A stretch of 64,000 bases of DNA from CAWCDJ01 sp963794265 (GCA_963794265.1 CAWCDJ010000003.1:930001-994000), one strand, 5' to 3'; positions 7,983-17,886 are shown, numbered from the stretch's first letter. Numbers and translations are program-made. Notes: generated from the letters alone by a model not told the origin.

Positions 7983-8411
7983 ATGACGATGGAGTTCCCG
8001 TTCACGGAAACCAGCTACCAGACCGCGCCGCTCGTGGATTACAGCCCGGCGTTCCGGGAGCGAGCCGCCGCGCTGTTCCGACTCGTGGCCGCGCGGGCCG
8101 GTGCGGCCCGAGCGAAGGAACACAAGGGGAGCTTCAGCGTCATCGCCGCATCGAGCGATGTCACAGCCGCGAAGATCATGATCTATGAAGCGGGCAAGGG
8201 AAAGATCAACGGCCACGACCCGCAGCTTTCGGATGGAATCTACATTTTGATCCGCGTACACGGAACGGGCGGGCGCACCATCGGCGTTGCGCCGATGCAC
8301 CACGAGCGGTTCGCCTACTTCCGGTTGTCAGACGAGCAGGATTTAGAGGAGATGGCGGATTTCCTTCTGGCGTGTGCAGGGGCGCGGCAGCATCCGATGC
8401 ACCAGGCTTGA
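7983..8411 (+). CDS. Hypothetical protein
   Basis: 142 residues from ATG 7983 (a second ATG is two codons on). Not recognised. It is soluble in appearance, with a mixed alpha/beta composition: a helical FRERAAALFRLVAARAGAAR segment, then a strand-rich FSVIAAS and GIYILIRVHGT region, then a C-terminal helix DEQDLEEMADFLLACAG. The pattern of a short basic helix, a strand containing the KIMIYEAGKGKI segment and an acidic end helix is compatible with a small nucleic-acid or ligand-binding protein, but this is only impression. No cysteine or membrane segment stands out, and the flanking genes give no hint. Confidence 0.55.
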   Translation: MTMEFPFTETSYQTAPLVDYSPAFRERAAALFRLVAARAGAARAKEHKGSFSVIAASSDVTAAKIMIYEAGKGKINGHDPQLSDGIYILIRVHGTGGRTIGVAPMHHERFAYFRLSDEQDLEEMADFLLACAGARQHPMHQA

Positions 8412-8572
8412 AGAGGCGTCACAGGTGGTTTCGTGGATGACGGCCGAGCAGAATCAGCCGTCGCCCGGAGGTCACGACGCGAAACGACCGCCCCGCGCGC
8501 CGGCTCTTTTTTTTCACGGGCTATGGCGCACGGCAGTGCAGGAGAATACAATGAGCCATCACCGGGAACGCC

Positions 8573-9124
8573 GTGCTCGCGATCTTGGTCGGAATCCTAA
8601 TGCAGCGACTATTTGAGGCGGCGAACCCGGCGCGCGGCAGGTATTTGCTTTACGCGCTCGCACTTCCCGGCGCGCTTGCGCTGGATATGGTAACGACACT
8701 CGCGATTGCCGATTGGCTGATCGAGGTGATCCTGGTTTGGATCGCGACCGTTTGGGGTGATCCGCGTGAAGTTGAACTGGTGGCAACAGCAGGCTCTGTA
8801 ATCGTGATGGCCGGGTTGTGGTTATCGCCCCCGGATGTAGCCTTTTGGATGGGGATATTGAACCGCTTTGCCGCGATCGCAGTGATGGGGACTATGGCTT
8901 ACGTTGCGAAGCGGCGACGTGGGGCCGACGAAGCGCAGCGGAAGGACCTGTCACAGGCCGCGCTTTTGCCGGACATGCTGCCGATGTGCGCTTCATGCAA
9001 GTCGATCCGGAGTGAATCGGGCGAGTGGCGCACGCCGGAGGCTTACCTCTTGACCCACTGCGGAGTGCGCTTTACGCACGGACTATGCCCGCCCTGCGCG
9101 GAGAAATATCGCGTGGGTTTGTAG
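8573..9124 (+). CDS. Small membrane protein with C-terminal CASCKSIR sensor-type cysteine motif
   Basis: 183 residues from GTG 8573. Residues 1-110 hold about four hydrophobic helices (AILVGILM, LLYALALPGALALDMV, LIEVILVWIA, VIVMAGLWL and on). The last 55 residues carry LLPDMLPMCASCKSIRSESG, then W and a closing HGLCPPCAEKY. This C-terminal module (two CxxC pairs around an IR-x-E-x-G-x-W core) is known from the tails of histidine kinases and receiver/PAS proteins, where it is normally attached to a signalling domain. Here it hangs directly from a membrane domain with no kinase or receiver. Possibly a metal- or redox-sensing membrane protein. An ATG at 8551 is out of frame. Confidence 0.6.
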   Translation: MLAILVGILMQRLFEAANPARGRYLLYALALPGALALDMVTTLAIADWLIEVILVWIATVWGDPREVELVATAGSVIVMAGLWLSPPDVAFWMGILNRFAAIAVMGTMAYVAKRRRGADEAQRKDLSQAALLPDMLPMCASCKSIRSESGEWRTPEAYLLTHCGVRFTHGLCPPCAEKYRVGL

Positions 9125-9244
9125 AGGCATGAGAAGGGAAAGCGGAACGCAGACCTTCCCACTCCGCGGCTTTGTGGCCTGCCGTTGGGCGGCCCTGAGC
9201 TGCATGACAACTTCGGAGTAGACCTACCATCATAGGAGGCGATC

Positions 9245-10603
9245 ATGTCCAGTCGTCGTCAATTCCTGGTGGGGAGTGCAGCTTCAGCAGCGCTCGCCGC
9301 CAGCTCCGCCGCTGCTCTCAACGTCGTTACCTTGCGCACGCACGAGTGGTTCGGCGACCAGTTGGAGAATTTCGAGTTGCCGGCGGGGTGGCACGTCACG
9401 TATTGGCATTCGAACGGCTACCAGGCCCCAGTCCTCGGCCAGTCCGAGATCAGGAACGCCATTCTGAATCCGGTGGGCACCAAACCGCTGCGGGAAATTG
9501 CGGCCGGCAAGGCCACGGCTGCGATCGCCGTAGACGACATGGCGCGGCCCACACCGAGTTTCGAAGTAGTTCCCCATTTGGTGGCCGAACTGAACGCCGC
9601 GGGAATCAAGGATGAGAACATCCTGTTCGTCGTCGCGCACGGCTGCCACGATCACGTAAACCAGATGGAGATGGCTAAGAAAATCGGCCTGGAGGCCGTC
9701 CGGCGCCACCCGTGGATCAACCACAATGCCTGGGAAAACCTGGTCGACCTGGGCACCACGAAAGCCGGTAACCAGGTTCAGGCGGACGTGAACTTCTACA
9801 GCGCGGACGTGAAAATCACGGTGAGCGGGCTGAAGCGCCATGCCGCCCCGGGGTATAGCGGCGGCCCGAAACTTTGCCTGCCCGGCCTGTCCGGCGTCAA
9901 GACTATCCGCTACATGCACAATGTGGTCCGGCAGGCGAAGCGGCCTTCGGTGGACAGCAGCGGGCGTCAGATCATCCATGTCTTCGAGAATGAACAGCGG
10001 CAGGACATGATCGAAACCGCGCGGCTGATGGGTGTCGACTTCAGCGTGCAGCTCTGCTGCAACGAAGATCGGAAGCTGGTAAAAGCGGCGGCCGGCGATA
10101 TCGTGAAGGCGCACCATGAGGCGTGCCGCTATGCCATCCCCGCCAACTCCACGGTATTTGCGAAGAACGCGGATATCATCATCGCCAACTGCTACCCGCG
10201 GGGCGCTCAGCTCCACGAGTGTTTCAGCTTCGCCAACGCCGGCATCAGGGACGGCGGAAGCGTGGTGCTGATCAACCAGTACCCGATGGGCGAACTCGTC
10301 TGGCATTATAACGACCAGGAACGGTTCTTCCAGAACGGCAAGAGCAACTACTTCAAAGCGCGGGCAGCCCGCAGATCGCGATTCTCCAACCTGGGGCAGT
10401 TGATCTTGTACTCGCAATATCTCCAGCAGCGGGAACTTTCGGATCCCTCCATCCCGCCCGAGACCATCGGGTGCCGTGTCTGGGAGGAGGTGGTTCAACT
10501 CCTGAAGAAGAAGCACACCGGGAACAGCGTGGAAGTGGCGGTCTATCCGGCCGCCGGGCTGCAACACGCCGCTGCGACGCATGATATTCCGCCGGATGCC
10601 TGA
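9245..10603 (+). CDS. LarA-like (lactate racemase fold, DUF2088) exported protein
   Basis: 452 residues, preceded by a strong AGGAGG. Begins with a Tat-type signal (SRRQFLVGSAASAALAA). The LarA N-terminal domain shows VDDMARPTPS (D97/D98, R101), AHGCHDHVNQ (H132/H135), and GLKRHAAPGYSGGPKLCLPG, with H199 and K209 at the positions of the nickel-pincer ligands His and Lys, and H225 in RYMH. So the metal-cofactor residues of lactate racemase appear retained. LarA homologues isomerise 2-hydroxy acids with a nickel-pincer nucleotide made by LarB/C/E, which are not in this window. The Tat signal implies export of a folded holo-enzyme. Substrate unknown; the next genes encode a sulfatase and a beta-lactamase-like hydrolase. 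Confidence 0.75.
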   Translation: MSSRRQFLVGSAASAALAASSAAALNVVTLRTHEWFGDQLENFELPAGWHVTYWHSNGYQAPVLGQSEIRNAILNPVGTKPLREIAAGKATAAIAVDDMARPTPSFEVVPHLVAELNAAGIKDENILFVVAHGCHDHVNQMEMAKKIGLEAVRRHPWINHNAWENLVDLGTTKAGNQVQADVNFYSADVKITVSGLKRHAAPGYSGGPKLCLPGLSGVKTIRYMHNVVRQAKRPSVDSSGRQIIHVFENEQRQDMIETARLMGVDFSVQLCCNEDRKLVKAAAGDIVKAHHEACRYAIPANSTVFAKNADIIIANCYPRGAQLHECFSFANAGIRDGGSVVLINQYPMGELVWHYNDQERFFQNGKSNYFKARAARRSRFSNLGQLILYSQYLQQRELSDPSIPPETIGCRVWEEVVQLLKKKHTGNSVEVAVYPAAGLQHAAATHDIPPDA

Positions 10604-10644
10604 GGGCGCAGCCGCGATAAGTCGACGGGGCACCCGGGAGTAGA

Positions 10645-12213
10645 ATGAGGGCTGTCATGTCCGCATCGATGGATCGGCGAACCCTCCTGACCGGCGCGCT
10701 GGCAGGCTCCGCTTTGAACCGCGCCTCCCGCGCGGCCGCACCTGGGCCGAACATTCTCCACATCATGACGGATCAGCAGCAGTGGGGCACCATTGCGGGG
10801 CGGTCGGAATGCAGGACCCCGAATCTCAATCGCCTGGCGGAGTCGGGCATGCTCTTCGAGCGCTCCTATACGCCTTCGGCCGTTTGCTGCCCGGCGCGCG
10901 CGATGATTCTCTCGGGCGCGTACCACTGGCATAACGGAATCTACAACCAGGTGCATTCGCCGCCGTCGGTGCATCGCGACATGAACGCGGACGTGGTGCT
11001 CTATTCGCACCGGCTGCGCGAGGCCGGCTATCACATGGGGTACGTCGGGAAGTGGCATGCGTCCTTCGTACGCACGCCGCTCGATTTCGGCTTCCACGAA
11101 GTAGCCGACCTAGAAGGCTGCGATCCCCGACTGATCCGCCGGATCGAGACCAATCCGGACGGCGTGACGCGGCAGCGGGGTTTGCGGACCGTACCGCAGC
11201 GCCGGATGCGCTGGCCCGGCTCGGAGCCGTTTACGATGTGGGGGTACCGGGAGGGCCCGGAGGAAGCGACGCCCGAATTCCACCGCGCGGAATGCGCCAT
11301 CCGGATGATGCGCCGGTTTGTACGTTCGGAACACCCGTGGCACCTGGAGGTCCAGTTCGTACAACCGCACGACCCTTACCTGCCGCTGAAGAAATACCTG
11401 GACCGGTACGACCCGCGCGCGATCCGCGTCCCGGGAAGCTTCTCCGACACTTTCGAGGGTAAGCCCGGTTTGCACCGGCGCGAATCCGAGACCTGGGGCC
11501 AGGTTTCGGAAGACGATTATCGCAACGGGCGCGCGCACTACTACGCCTACGTAGAGCAGGTGGACGCGCAGATCGGCCGCGTGCTGGACGCGCTGCACGA
11601 AACCGGGCAGGAAGAGAACACGATCGTGGTCGCCACGAGCGATCACGGCGACATGGTGGGAGCCCACCGCATGTGGATCAAAGGCTGGATCCCCTACGAG
11701 GAGACGTATCGCGTTCCGCTGGTTGTCCGCTGGCCTGGCCACACCAAGCCCGGCAGCCGCAGCGACCGCCTGGTGCAAACGCACGACCTAGCCCATACGT
11801 ACGTCGCGGCGGCGGGCGCCCGGCCCCTGCCTTTCGCAGATGGGAAGCCGATGCAGCCGCTCTTCGAAAACCCGCAAGCCGGTTCGTGGCCGGACCACAT
11901 TCTCTGCGCCTACTACGGCGGCGAATACCTTTATACGCAGCGAATCGCCATCACGAACCAATTCAAATATGTGTTCAACGGCTTCGATATCGACGAGTGT
12001 TACGACCTGGCCGGAGATCCCGAAGAGATGCGGAACCTTGTGACTTCCGGCGAGCAGCGGGCGAATGTCGACGATATGCGGGCGAGGTTATATCAGTTGA
12101 TGGACGAGTATGACGACCCGTACGGCGACCTGAGCCGTCCTTCGGCGCCGATGCGCGGCGACCGGTACTGCGCGCCCCGTTATTTGCCTCGAGGCAAGCG
12201 GCTCGAAATATGA
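10645..12213 (+). CDS. Sulfatase (type I, formylglycine-dependent), exported
   Basis: 522 residues. Begins with a Tat-like leader (MDRRTLLTGALAGSALNRAS; several ATGs at 10645, 10657 and 10669 are possible, and 10645 is kept because GGGAG precedes it). The metal site opens with PNILHIMTDQQQWG, and the sulfatase signature C81-C-P-A-R85 provides the cysteine that is turned into formylglycine in this family. SDHGDMVG near residue 333 gives further metal ligands, and KGW and TYRVPLVVRWPG follow the normal order. Length is typical. It would remove sulfate from an organic sulfate ester outside the cytoplasm. It is followed with ATGA overlap by the beta-lactamase-like gene. Confidence 0.88.
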   Translation: MRAVMSASMDRRTLLTGALAGSALNRASRAAAPGPNILHIMTDQQQWGTIAGRSECRTPNLNRLAESGMLFERSYTPSAVCCPARAMILSGAYHWHNGIYNQVHSPPSVHRDMNADVVLYSHRLREAGYHMGYVGKWHASFVRTPLDFGFHEVADLEGCDPRLIRRIETNPDGVTRQRGLRTVPQRRMRWPGSEPFTMWGYREGPEEATPEFHRAECAIRMMRRFVRSEHPWHLEVQFVQPHDPYLPLKKYLDRYDPRAIRVPGSFSDTFEGKPGLHRRESETWGQVSEDDYRNGRAHYYAYVEQVDAQIGRVLDALHETGQEENTIVVATSDHGDMVGAHRMWIKGWIPYEETYRVPLVVRWPGHTKPGSRSDRLVQTHDLAHTYVAAAGARPLPFADGKPMQPLFENPQAGSWPDHILCAYYGGEYLYTQRIAITNQFKYVFNGFDIDECYDLAGDPEEMRNLVTSGEQRANVDDMRARLYQLMDEYDDPYGDLSRPSAPMRGDRYCAPRYLPRGKRLEI

Positions 12214-13313
12214 GAGCATTGACAACCCTGCTGACTGTCTGCGCCGGTACGGCAATGGCGGCCGGGCCTTGTCAGGTCGACCCGATCTTCGCCCGGCTGA
12301 CCGATCGGCAATCGCCGGGCGCGGCGGTACTCATACGGAAGGACGGCCGGACGATCGTCGAGCGCGGGTACGGCGTGCGCGACCTGCGGACGAAAGCGCC
12401 CATCGACGCGCGAACCGGCTTCCGCCTGGCCTCCTTCACCAAACAATTCACCGCCATGGCGGTGATGCTCCTGGTGCATGACGGCAAACTGCGGTACGAC
12501 GACACGCTGACCCGGATCCTCCCCGGTTTTCCGGAATACGGCCGCGCGATCACCGTGAGAAATCTGCTAACCCACACGTCGGGACTGCCCGATTACGAGG
12601 ATCTCATGGAGGGGGGGCCGTGGACCGAAACCCGGCAGATCCAGGACGGCGAGGTACTCTCGCTCTTGAAGCGGCAGAACAAGCCGAAATTCGTAGCGGG
12701 CAGCAGTTGGGCTTACAGTAACTCGGGATACGTGGTGCTCGGTCTGATTGTTGCGAAAGTGTCCGGCGTTCCGTTCGGCGAGTTTCTTCAGCAGCGCATT
12801 TTCCGGCCGTTGAAGATGGACCAGACGCTGGTGTACGTCCGGGGCCGGAATCGAGTGCCGGAACGGGCCTTCGGACACGAGAAGCGGCCGCAGGGTTTTG
12901 TGGAAGCCGACCAAAGCTCCACTTCGGCGACCGAAGGCGATGGAGGCATCTACTCGAACCTGGAGGATCTCGCAAAGTGGGACGCTGCCATCGAAGAGCA
13001 CACCTTGCTGGGAGAGGCGGAAATGAAACCGGCCTTGACCCCGGTGCGGCTGGCCGATGGATCGGAGCCGCGATGGCCCGCCACTCCGGGAGGCGACAAT
13101 CTGAATCCGGGTCAGCCGGTCTCGTACGGATTCGGCTGGTTTCTGGACCCCTATGCGGGACGCGCGCGCATGTGGCACTCCGGCAGCACCAGGGGCTTCA
13201 GCACGGTCATCGAGCGATTCCCCGCGGAGAGACTGACGATCGTGGTGTTGTGCAACCGCACGGACCTGGACGCAAGCCGGCTCGCGCTTCAGGTGGCCGG
13301 CGGCTGCCGTTGA
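12210..13313 (+). CDS. Class C beta-lactamase-related serine hydrolase, exported
   Basis: 367 residues with a short signal peptide (MRALTTLLTVCAGTAMAAG). The SxxK motif is S75-F-T-K78, the YxN motif is YSN in SWAYSNSGY, and a third HSG motif appears as WHSGSTRGF. Length fits class C/PBP4-like esterases and D-aminopeptidases (about 350-400). Such proteins may be beta-lactamases, peptidases or esterases; nothing here favours resistance over a catabolic function. Its ATG overlaps the sulfatase stop (ATGA), so the two are co-translated, and the LarA-like gene 42 bp before the sulfatase may be in the same transcript. Its 3' end faces the Oar-like gene, only 8 bp apart. Confidence 0.88.
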   Translation: MRALTTLLTVCAGTAMAAGPCQVDPIFARLTDRQSPGAAVLIRKDGRTIVERGYGVRDLRTKAPIDARTGFRLASFTKQFTAMAVMLLVHDGKLRYDDTLTRILPGFPEYGRAITVRNLLTHTSGLPDYEDLMEGGPWTETRQIQDGEVLSLLKRQNKPKFVAGSSWAYSNSGYVVLGLIVAKVSGVPFGEFLQQRIFRPLKMDQTLVYVRGRNRVPERAFGHEKRPQGFVEADQSSTSATEGDGGIYSNLEDLAKWDAAIEEHTLLGEAEMKPALTPVRLADGSEPRWPATPGGDNLNPGQPVSYGFGWFLDPYAGRARMWHSGSTRGFSTVIERFPAERLTIVVLCNRTDLDASRLALQVAGGCR

Positions 13314-13321
13314 CACCCTGA

Positions 13322-16300
13322 TCAGAATTGCAGCTTCGCGCCAAACTGGATATTCCGGTTTCCCGTTGCGCTGGTGATGTTGCCGAACGACGAAGTCCCA
13401 AAAGTCGCCGACGGATTGCTGAAATTGGTGTGGTTGAACAGCGCGAACGTCTCGAAACGGAATTGGAATTGCATCCGCTCCCTGATCGGGAAATTCTTGA
13501 ACAACGAGAAATTCACCGTCTGCGCACCCGGGCCGGTCAACAGGTTGCGTCCCTCGTTTCCATAGGCATAGTTCTTCGGGTTGACCGGGGCCAGATCCTG
13601 CACGGTGTACGCGGTGGGGTCGATGCATCCCACCAACTGTCCGATTCCGCAGTTGTCGCTGGGCGCGTGCAACAGGTCGGGGCGGAAAGCGCCGCTGGAG
13701 CCGGTGTTCGCGGTGTCGGTCCCGGTGGTCACGTTGAAGGGCATTCCGGTTTGCAGGGTGATGATCCCGTTGGCCTGCCATTTGGTGAACATCCCCTTCA
13801 ACAGAGAATTCGACACCGCGAAGAACGGGACGTCATACACGAAGGTCGCCAGGACGCGGTGGCGGATGTCCCAGTTGGAGTTTCCATAATCCGCCCTCCA
13901 CCAATACGGATTCATGGGCGTGCCGCCGCCGTTGGAGTCCGTGCTGACGTCCAGGTCGTGCGCCCACGTGTAACTCGCCATCATCTGCAGGCCGTGCGCC
14001 ATGCGCTGCCGGAAGATCAGGGTCATGCTCTGGTAATTGGAGATTTCGTCGTTGGTGATGGTGCGAAGCGAACCGAACGACGGGTTCGGCCGGCGGCCAT
14101 TGATCGAGCCAGGGCCCGGGTAGAGCGCCGCGTTGTTGTAGAAGCTGCGGTCCAGGTGATAGGCGTGCGAACCGAGGTACTGCACCTCGAAGCCGCTGCC
14201 GTTCCAGAACTGCCGCTCCAGCCCGGCGCTCCACTGGTTCATGCGCGGCGTCGGCTGGCGCCAGGCGTCGGTCACGATGAGGCCGGCTGTGGGCGCGTTC
14301 GGGCACACACCGGGCACGAACGGGTTCGCCAGAGTGGGAACCGTGAGTCCCGCCGCCCAGGTGCAGGTCAGAATCGTGGTGTACGGCGGATTCGTATTCA
14401 GAAACGTGAAGCTGTTGGTCTGGTTCGGGTTGTAATAGATGCCGCCGCCCGCGCGGAATACCGTCTTATCCGTAATGCGGTACGCGATTCCCAGGCGCGG
14501 AGCCCAATCCGAATGGTTGGGGTAAGTGAAGTGGAAGCCTGGCGTTTCCCCCACCAGCGCGGTCTGGTTGGCGTTCAACTCGCTGGCCACTCCATTGATC
14601 GTGTACGCCACGGTGGGAAGTTCGTACCTCAGGCCGTAATTGATAGTTAGCTTCCGCGAAACCTGCCACTTATCCAGCAGGAAGAAGCCGTCACGCCATT
14701 CCGCCACTCGCCCACGCACCTCCGGTCCGGGCGTGGCGAACGATTGCGGCGTTCCCAGAATGAGATCGGCCGGCGCGTAACCCGTGAGCGAGCCGTTGAA
14801 GGTGAAGGTGCCGCGCGCGCTGTTGACCGCCGCGCGCCCGGTGGCGAGCCTGCGAAATTCGGCGCCCGCCATCACGTTGTGCGAGCCGTGGTTCCAACTG
14901 ATCTGCTCGGAAAGCTGCTCGGTGCTGTCGTTCTGATACCAGTTGGTGCCGGAACTGCTCAAGCCGTTGAACCCGGTAATGTTGAAGTCGGGAATGCCGG
15001 GGTTGTGATAGGCCGAGTCTCCGTTGAAGTTCGGAATCCCCAGGTCCGCGCCGACGCTGGTCTGGGCAGTCACGGAGAACGGGTTCAGCGCCGCCGAGTC
15101 GAAGAAGTACCGGCCCACGCGCAAATCGTTCACCAGGTTCGGTGTCAGCGTGTGGGTATAGCCCACCGTGTAATTCGTCGTGGTTACCGGCGACGTGGTG
15201 GCGTTCACGGGAATCGAGGCGCCTCCGAAAATCGCTTCTTGCTGATAGTGGGCCCGCACGTAGATGCGGATCTTGTCCCCGATGTTCTGGTCGATGCGGT
15301 CCACGGTCTGGTTGGTCGAAATCGTGGTCGGCACCGGCACCGAGTAGTTGCTGGCCAGTCCGGGCAGGTTGGTTGCCGGATAATACTGCTGCAGCTTGAG
15401 CGTCACCGGTGAGATGCGCGCCGCCGGAATGATGTTGCCCGGAAAAGGCGCGTTGCCGTTCAGCGGATCTTTGATGGCGCCGCCCTGGATGCTCGACGCC
15501 GGCACTCCGGAGAAATCGCCGGTGAAAAAGGCCGCCGGCATTTCGGTCGACAACGAAGTCGTCTGCTGTACCAGGCGGTATCCCTCATACGACGTCATGA
15601 AGAAAGTTTTGTCCTTGCCGTTGTAGATCTTGGGAATGTAGACGGGCCCGTCGAGTTCATACCCGAACTGGTTCTGCCGCAGCGGCGGCTTGGCCGCCGT
15701 GGGATTGGCCGGGGTGGGCAGCGTGAAGAATTGCCGCGCATCCAGCACCTGATTCCGCAGGAATTCCACCAGGTTGCCGTGAATCTGGTTCGTGCCGCTC
15801 TTGGTGATCATGTTGATGTGGACGCCCATGTAAGATCCGTACTGCGCGGAATACGTCCCGGTCTGGACCTCCACCTCCTGCACCGATTCCACCATCGGCC
15901 GGGTCGGCGTCGTCGTAATCAGGTTGTTCATGATGCTGATGCCGTCCATCGACATGCTGTTGTCGATTTCGCGCGTCCCGGCGCCGATGAAATCTTCTCC
16001 CGGCGGCACGCCCGTGGCGGACGTCTTCGGCCCTTGCAGCACGCTGGGCGTCGTGGTCGCGAGTGACATGGGGTCGCGGACGTTCAAGGGCAACTCCGCC
16101 ACGCTGCGTGTGCCGATGATCTCCGAAACCGTGGCATCATCGGTCTTGATCGCCCCCACCGACGCCTGCACCGTCACCGACTCGGTTACGTTGCCGAGTT
16201 GCAGCCGGATATCGTTCCGAACCACCTGGTTGATGTCCACGTGAATCCCGGAGATCCTGGACACCTGAAACCCGGGTTGCTCCACCCGAATTTCATAGTC

Positions 16301-16522
16301 GCCCACGGCCACGAACTGGATGTTGTAATAGCCCTGCTCCGAAGTGAGCACGGTGTAGTTATCGTGGGTTCCCGTATTGAAGGCCGTGACTTTAGCGCCA
16401 GGCACGGTTTTCCCGCTGGTATCCGTGACGGTTCCCACCAGCGAGGTTGTGGTTGCAATCTGGGCCATGCCGGAAACCGCAAAGGCCGCGGAAAGATACA
16501 CGACTGAGAGAAGGTGTTTCAT
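13322..16522 (-). CDS. Oar-like TonB-dependent outer membrane protein with carboxypeptidase-regulatory N-domain
   Basis: 1066 residues from ATG 16522 (signal peptide MKHLLSVVYLSAAFAVSGMA; the frame stays open to 16624). Residues 25-115 form a carboxypeptidase-regulatory-like fold (LVGTVTDTSGKTVPGAKV, then YEIRVEQPGF). The plug begins around SVTVQASVG and DGISIMNN. The barrel follows and ends NIQFGAKLQF, with the terminal aromatic expected for an outer membrane barrel. Such receptors are greatly expanded in Acidobacteria; substrates are mostly unknown, often oligosaccharide or peptide. It is single, not paired with a SusD gene. It faces the beta-lactamase gene and lies upstream of no recognised transporter. 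Confidence 0.88.
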   Translation of the reverse strand: MKHLLSVVYLSAAFAVSGMAQIATTTSLVGTVTDTSGKTVPGAKVTAFNTGTHDNYTVLTSEQGYYNIQFVAVGDYEIRVEQPGFQVSRISGIHVDINQVVRNDIRLQLGNVTESVTVQASVGAIKTDDATVSEIIGTRSVAELPLNVRDPMSLATTTPSVLQGPKTSATGVPPGEDFIGAGTREIDNSMSMDGISIMNNLITTTPTRPMVESVQEVEVQTGTYSAQYGSYMGVHINMITKSGTNQIHGNLVEFLRNQVLDARQFFTLPTPANPTAAKPPLRQNQFGYELDGPVYIPKIYNGKDKTFFMTSYEGYRLVQQTTSLSTEMPAAFFTGDFSGVPASSIQGGAIKDPLNGNAPFPGNIIPAARISPVTLKLQQYYPATNLPGLASNYSVPVPTTISTNQTVDRIDQNIGDKIRIYVRAHYQQEAIFGGASIPVNATTSPVTTTNYTVGYTHTLTPNLVNDLRVGRYFFDSAALNPFSVTAQTSVGADLGIPNFNGDSAYHNPGIPDFNITGFNGLSSSGTNWYQNDSTEQLSEQISWNHGSHNVMAGAEFRRLATGRAAVNSARGTFTFNGSLTGYAPADLILGTPQSFATPGPEVRGRVAEWRDGFFLLDKWQVSRKLTINYGLRYELPTVAYTINGVASELNANQTALVGETPGFHFTYPNHSDWAPRLGIAYRITDKTVFRAGGGIYYNPNQTNSFTFLNTNPPYTTILTCTWAAGLTVPTLANPFVPGVCPNAPTAGLIVTDAWRQPTPRMNQWSAGLERQFWNGSGFEVQYLGSHAYHLDRSFYNNAALYPGPGSINGRRPNPSFGSLRTITNDEISNYQSMTLIFRQRMAHGLQMMASYTWAHDLDVSTDSNGGGTPMNPYWWRADYGNSNWDIRHRVLATFVYDVPFFAVSNSLLKGMFTKWQANGIITLQTGMPFNVTTGTDTANTGSSGAFRPDLLHAPSDNCGIGQLVGCIDPTAYTVQDLAPVNPKNYAYGNEGRNLLTGPGAQTVNFSLFKNFPIRERMQFQFRFETFALFNHTNFSNPSATFGTSSFGNITSATGNRNIQFGAKLQF

Positions 16523-16645
16523 TATCCCCCCGGAACGCAGGATTACGACAATGGATCGATAATAGAGGAAAACGGGGAGGAATAAAAGCCAAATATCAGT
16601 GAGACTATGGCGGTCTACGCACAATTCCGGGGGGCGATGCCGCCC

Positions 16646-17884
16646 TCACGTGCGCGCGAATTGAGATTCCCGCGGCGGCCGGTACGCGACATCCAGGTGC
16701 GGCGTCTCGAGCGGCGTGTGGTTCCGGATCTTAGAGGTCAGGCAACTCTCCAGCATCCCGCTGGTGAGCAGCGTGCGCTCCACGGGATACGGCGCCGCGC
16801 CGGTCTCGAACATGCGGGCCGCCTGGTGCATCAGGCAGGCGGAATAGGTGACGTTCGGGTCCGGCGTCAGCAGGAACTGCGTTGACCAGACTTTCCCATC
16901 CTTCAGCCGCGCCGCAAAATTGAAGTCCTTCAGCGCGCCGTCGAGCATCAGCATGGTGGCCTTGAGCCCGTCGCGGTACTCGATGAAATAGGCCGCCGGC
17001 GTCTTCGCCAACTTCCGCAATTCGCCGGACGCCAGCAGGTTCTGGGTCCGCCCGTCGGTGACCGTCAGGCCTAGCGGCGTGTCGCTGCGGGAGAGCGCCG
17101 CCTCGAGCAACTTGTTCGAATAGCGGCCCGCGTCGCCGGCCTTCCAGACGGCGTCGCCTTCGATCAACTGCACGGCGCGAACGCCGCTCTCACCGCCGCG
17201 GCGGCGCTCGACCATACACTGGAGTCCTTCGAGGGCGTGAAAATCCATCGCGTCGGAGCCGCCTTCGCCGATCATCAGGGCTTCTTCGATCTCGCAATCG
17301 AGCGGGAGTTCGATCGAAGGCAGCCGCCACGTCACCGGGAGCGAAGAGCCGGCCAGCATCGGGAAGCGCAGCCTCCGCGAGGCCTCCACCATCGCCTTCG
17401 CTTTTTCGAAGCTGTAGGAAAGGTGCTTGTCGTTGTAGACCGGCACGGCGCGCCCGTCCGCCTCGAAAACTTTCACGCATTCCTGGAAGAACTCGTAGCG
17501 CGGGTAGAGGATCTGGCCCTTCTCGTTGCGCGGGTAATTGCCATGCTCGGCGACAATCAGCACCGCGTCCACCGCCAGTTCCCGGCCTCCGCGGCGCAGC
17601 GCCCCGTCTATCGTCGGGTACACCTCGAACCCGAATTCGCGCGCTCGGGCTGCGCTCAGGTCGCCTTCGGGCTTTTGGTCCACGTAGAGCGACACCACGT
17701 GGATATCCGGCCTCCGCCACACGCCGCCGTACGGGTATCCGTTGAGAAACCGGTCGCCCATGTGCTGCGCGTGCGATTGCAGCCGGTAAATGGTCGCGAT
17801 GATCGCGAGCCGCTTGGGCCGGCTCTGCGGAACCGCCTTGGCGGCCACGGCCGCGGTCTGTAGAAACGTGCGCCGGGTCAACAT
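16646..17884 (-). CDS. Conserved protein of unknown function, tandem paralogue 1 (Tat leader)
   Basis: 412 residues from ATG 17884. Begins with a Tat-type leader (LTRRTFLQTAAVAAKAV). Not recognised as an enzyme of known activity. It shares long blocks with the gene directly upstream: VDAVLIVAEHGNYPRNEKGQ, YPRYEFF, DKHLS, MLAGSSLPVTWRLPSIELPL, the AL-IG-GG block and QCMVERRRGGESG. Conserved His, Asp, Glu and Arg within these blocks suggest a catalytic site. Starts two bases after the upstream stop, so it is translated with it. It lacks any obvious membrane segment apart from the leader. The cluster is divergent from an M19 dipeptidase. Confidence 0.7.
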   Translation of the reverse strand: MLTRRTFLQTAAVAAKAVPQSRPKRLAIIATIYRLQSHAQHMGDRFLNGYPYGGVWRRPDIHVVSLYVDQKPEGDLSAARAREFGFEVYPTIDGALRRGGRELAVDAVLIVAEHGNYPRNEKGQILYPRYEFFQECVKVFEADGRAVPVYNDKHLSYSFEKAKAMVEASRRLRFPMLAGSSLPVTWRLPSIELPLDCEIEEALMIGEGGSDAMDFHALEGLQCMVERRRGGESGVRAVQLIEGDAVWKAGDAGRYSNKLLEAALSRSDTPLGLTVTDGRTQNLLASGELRKLAKTPAAYFIEYRDGLKATMLMLDGALKDFNFAARLKDGKVWSTQFLLTPDPNVTYSACLMHQAARMFETGAAPYPVERTLLTSGMLESCLTSKIRNHTPLETPHLDVAYRPPRESQFART

Positions 17885-17886
17885 GT

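Noticed and set aside
7104..8411. A 435-residue plus-strand frame
   Set aside because: The first part runs out of frame inside the tannase gene; only 7983-8411 is kept.
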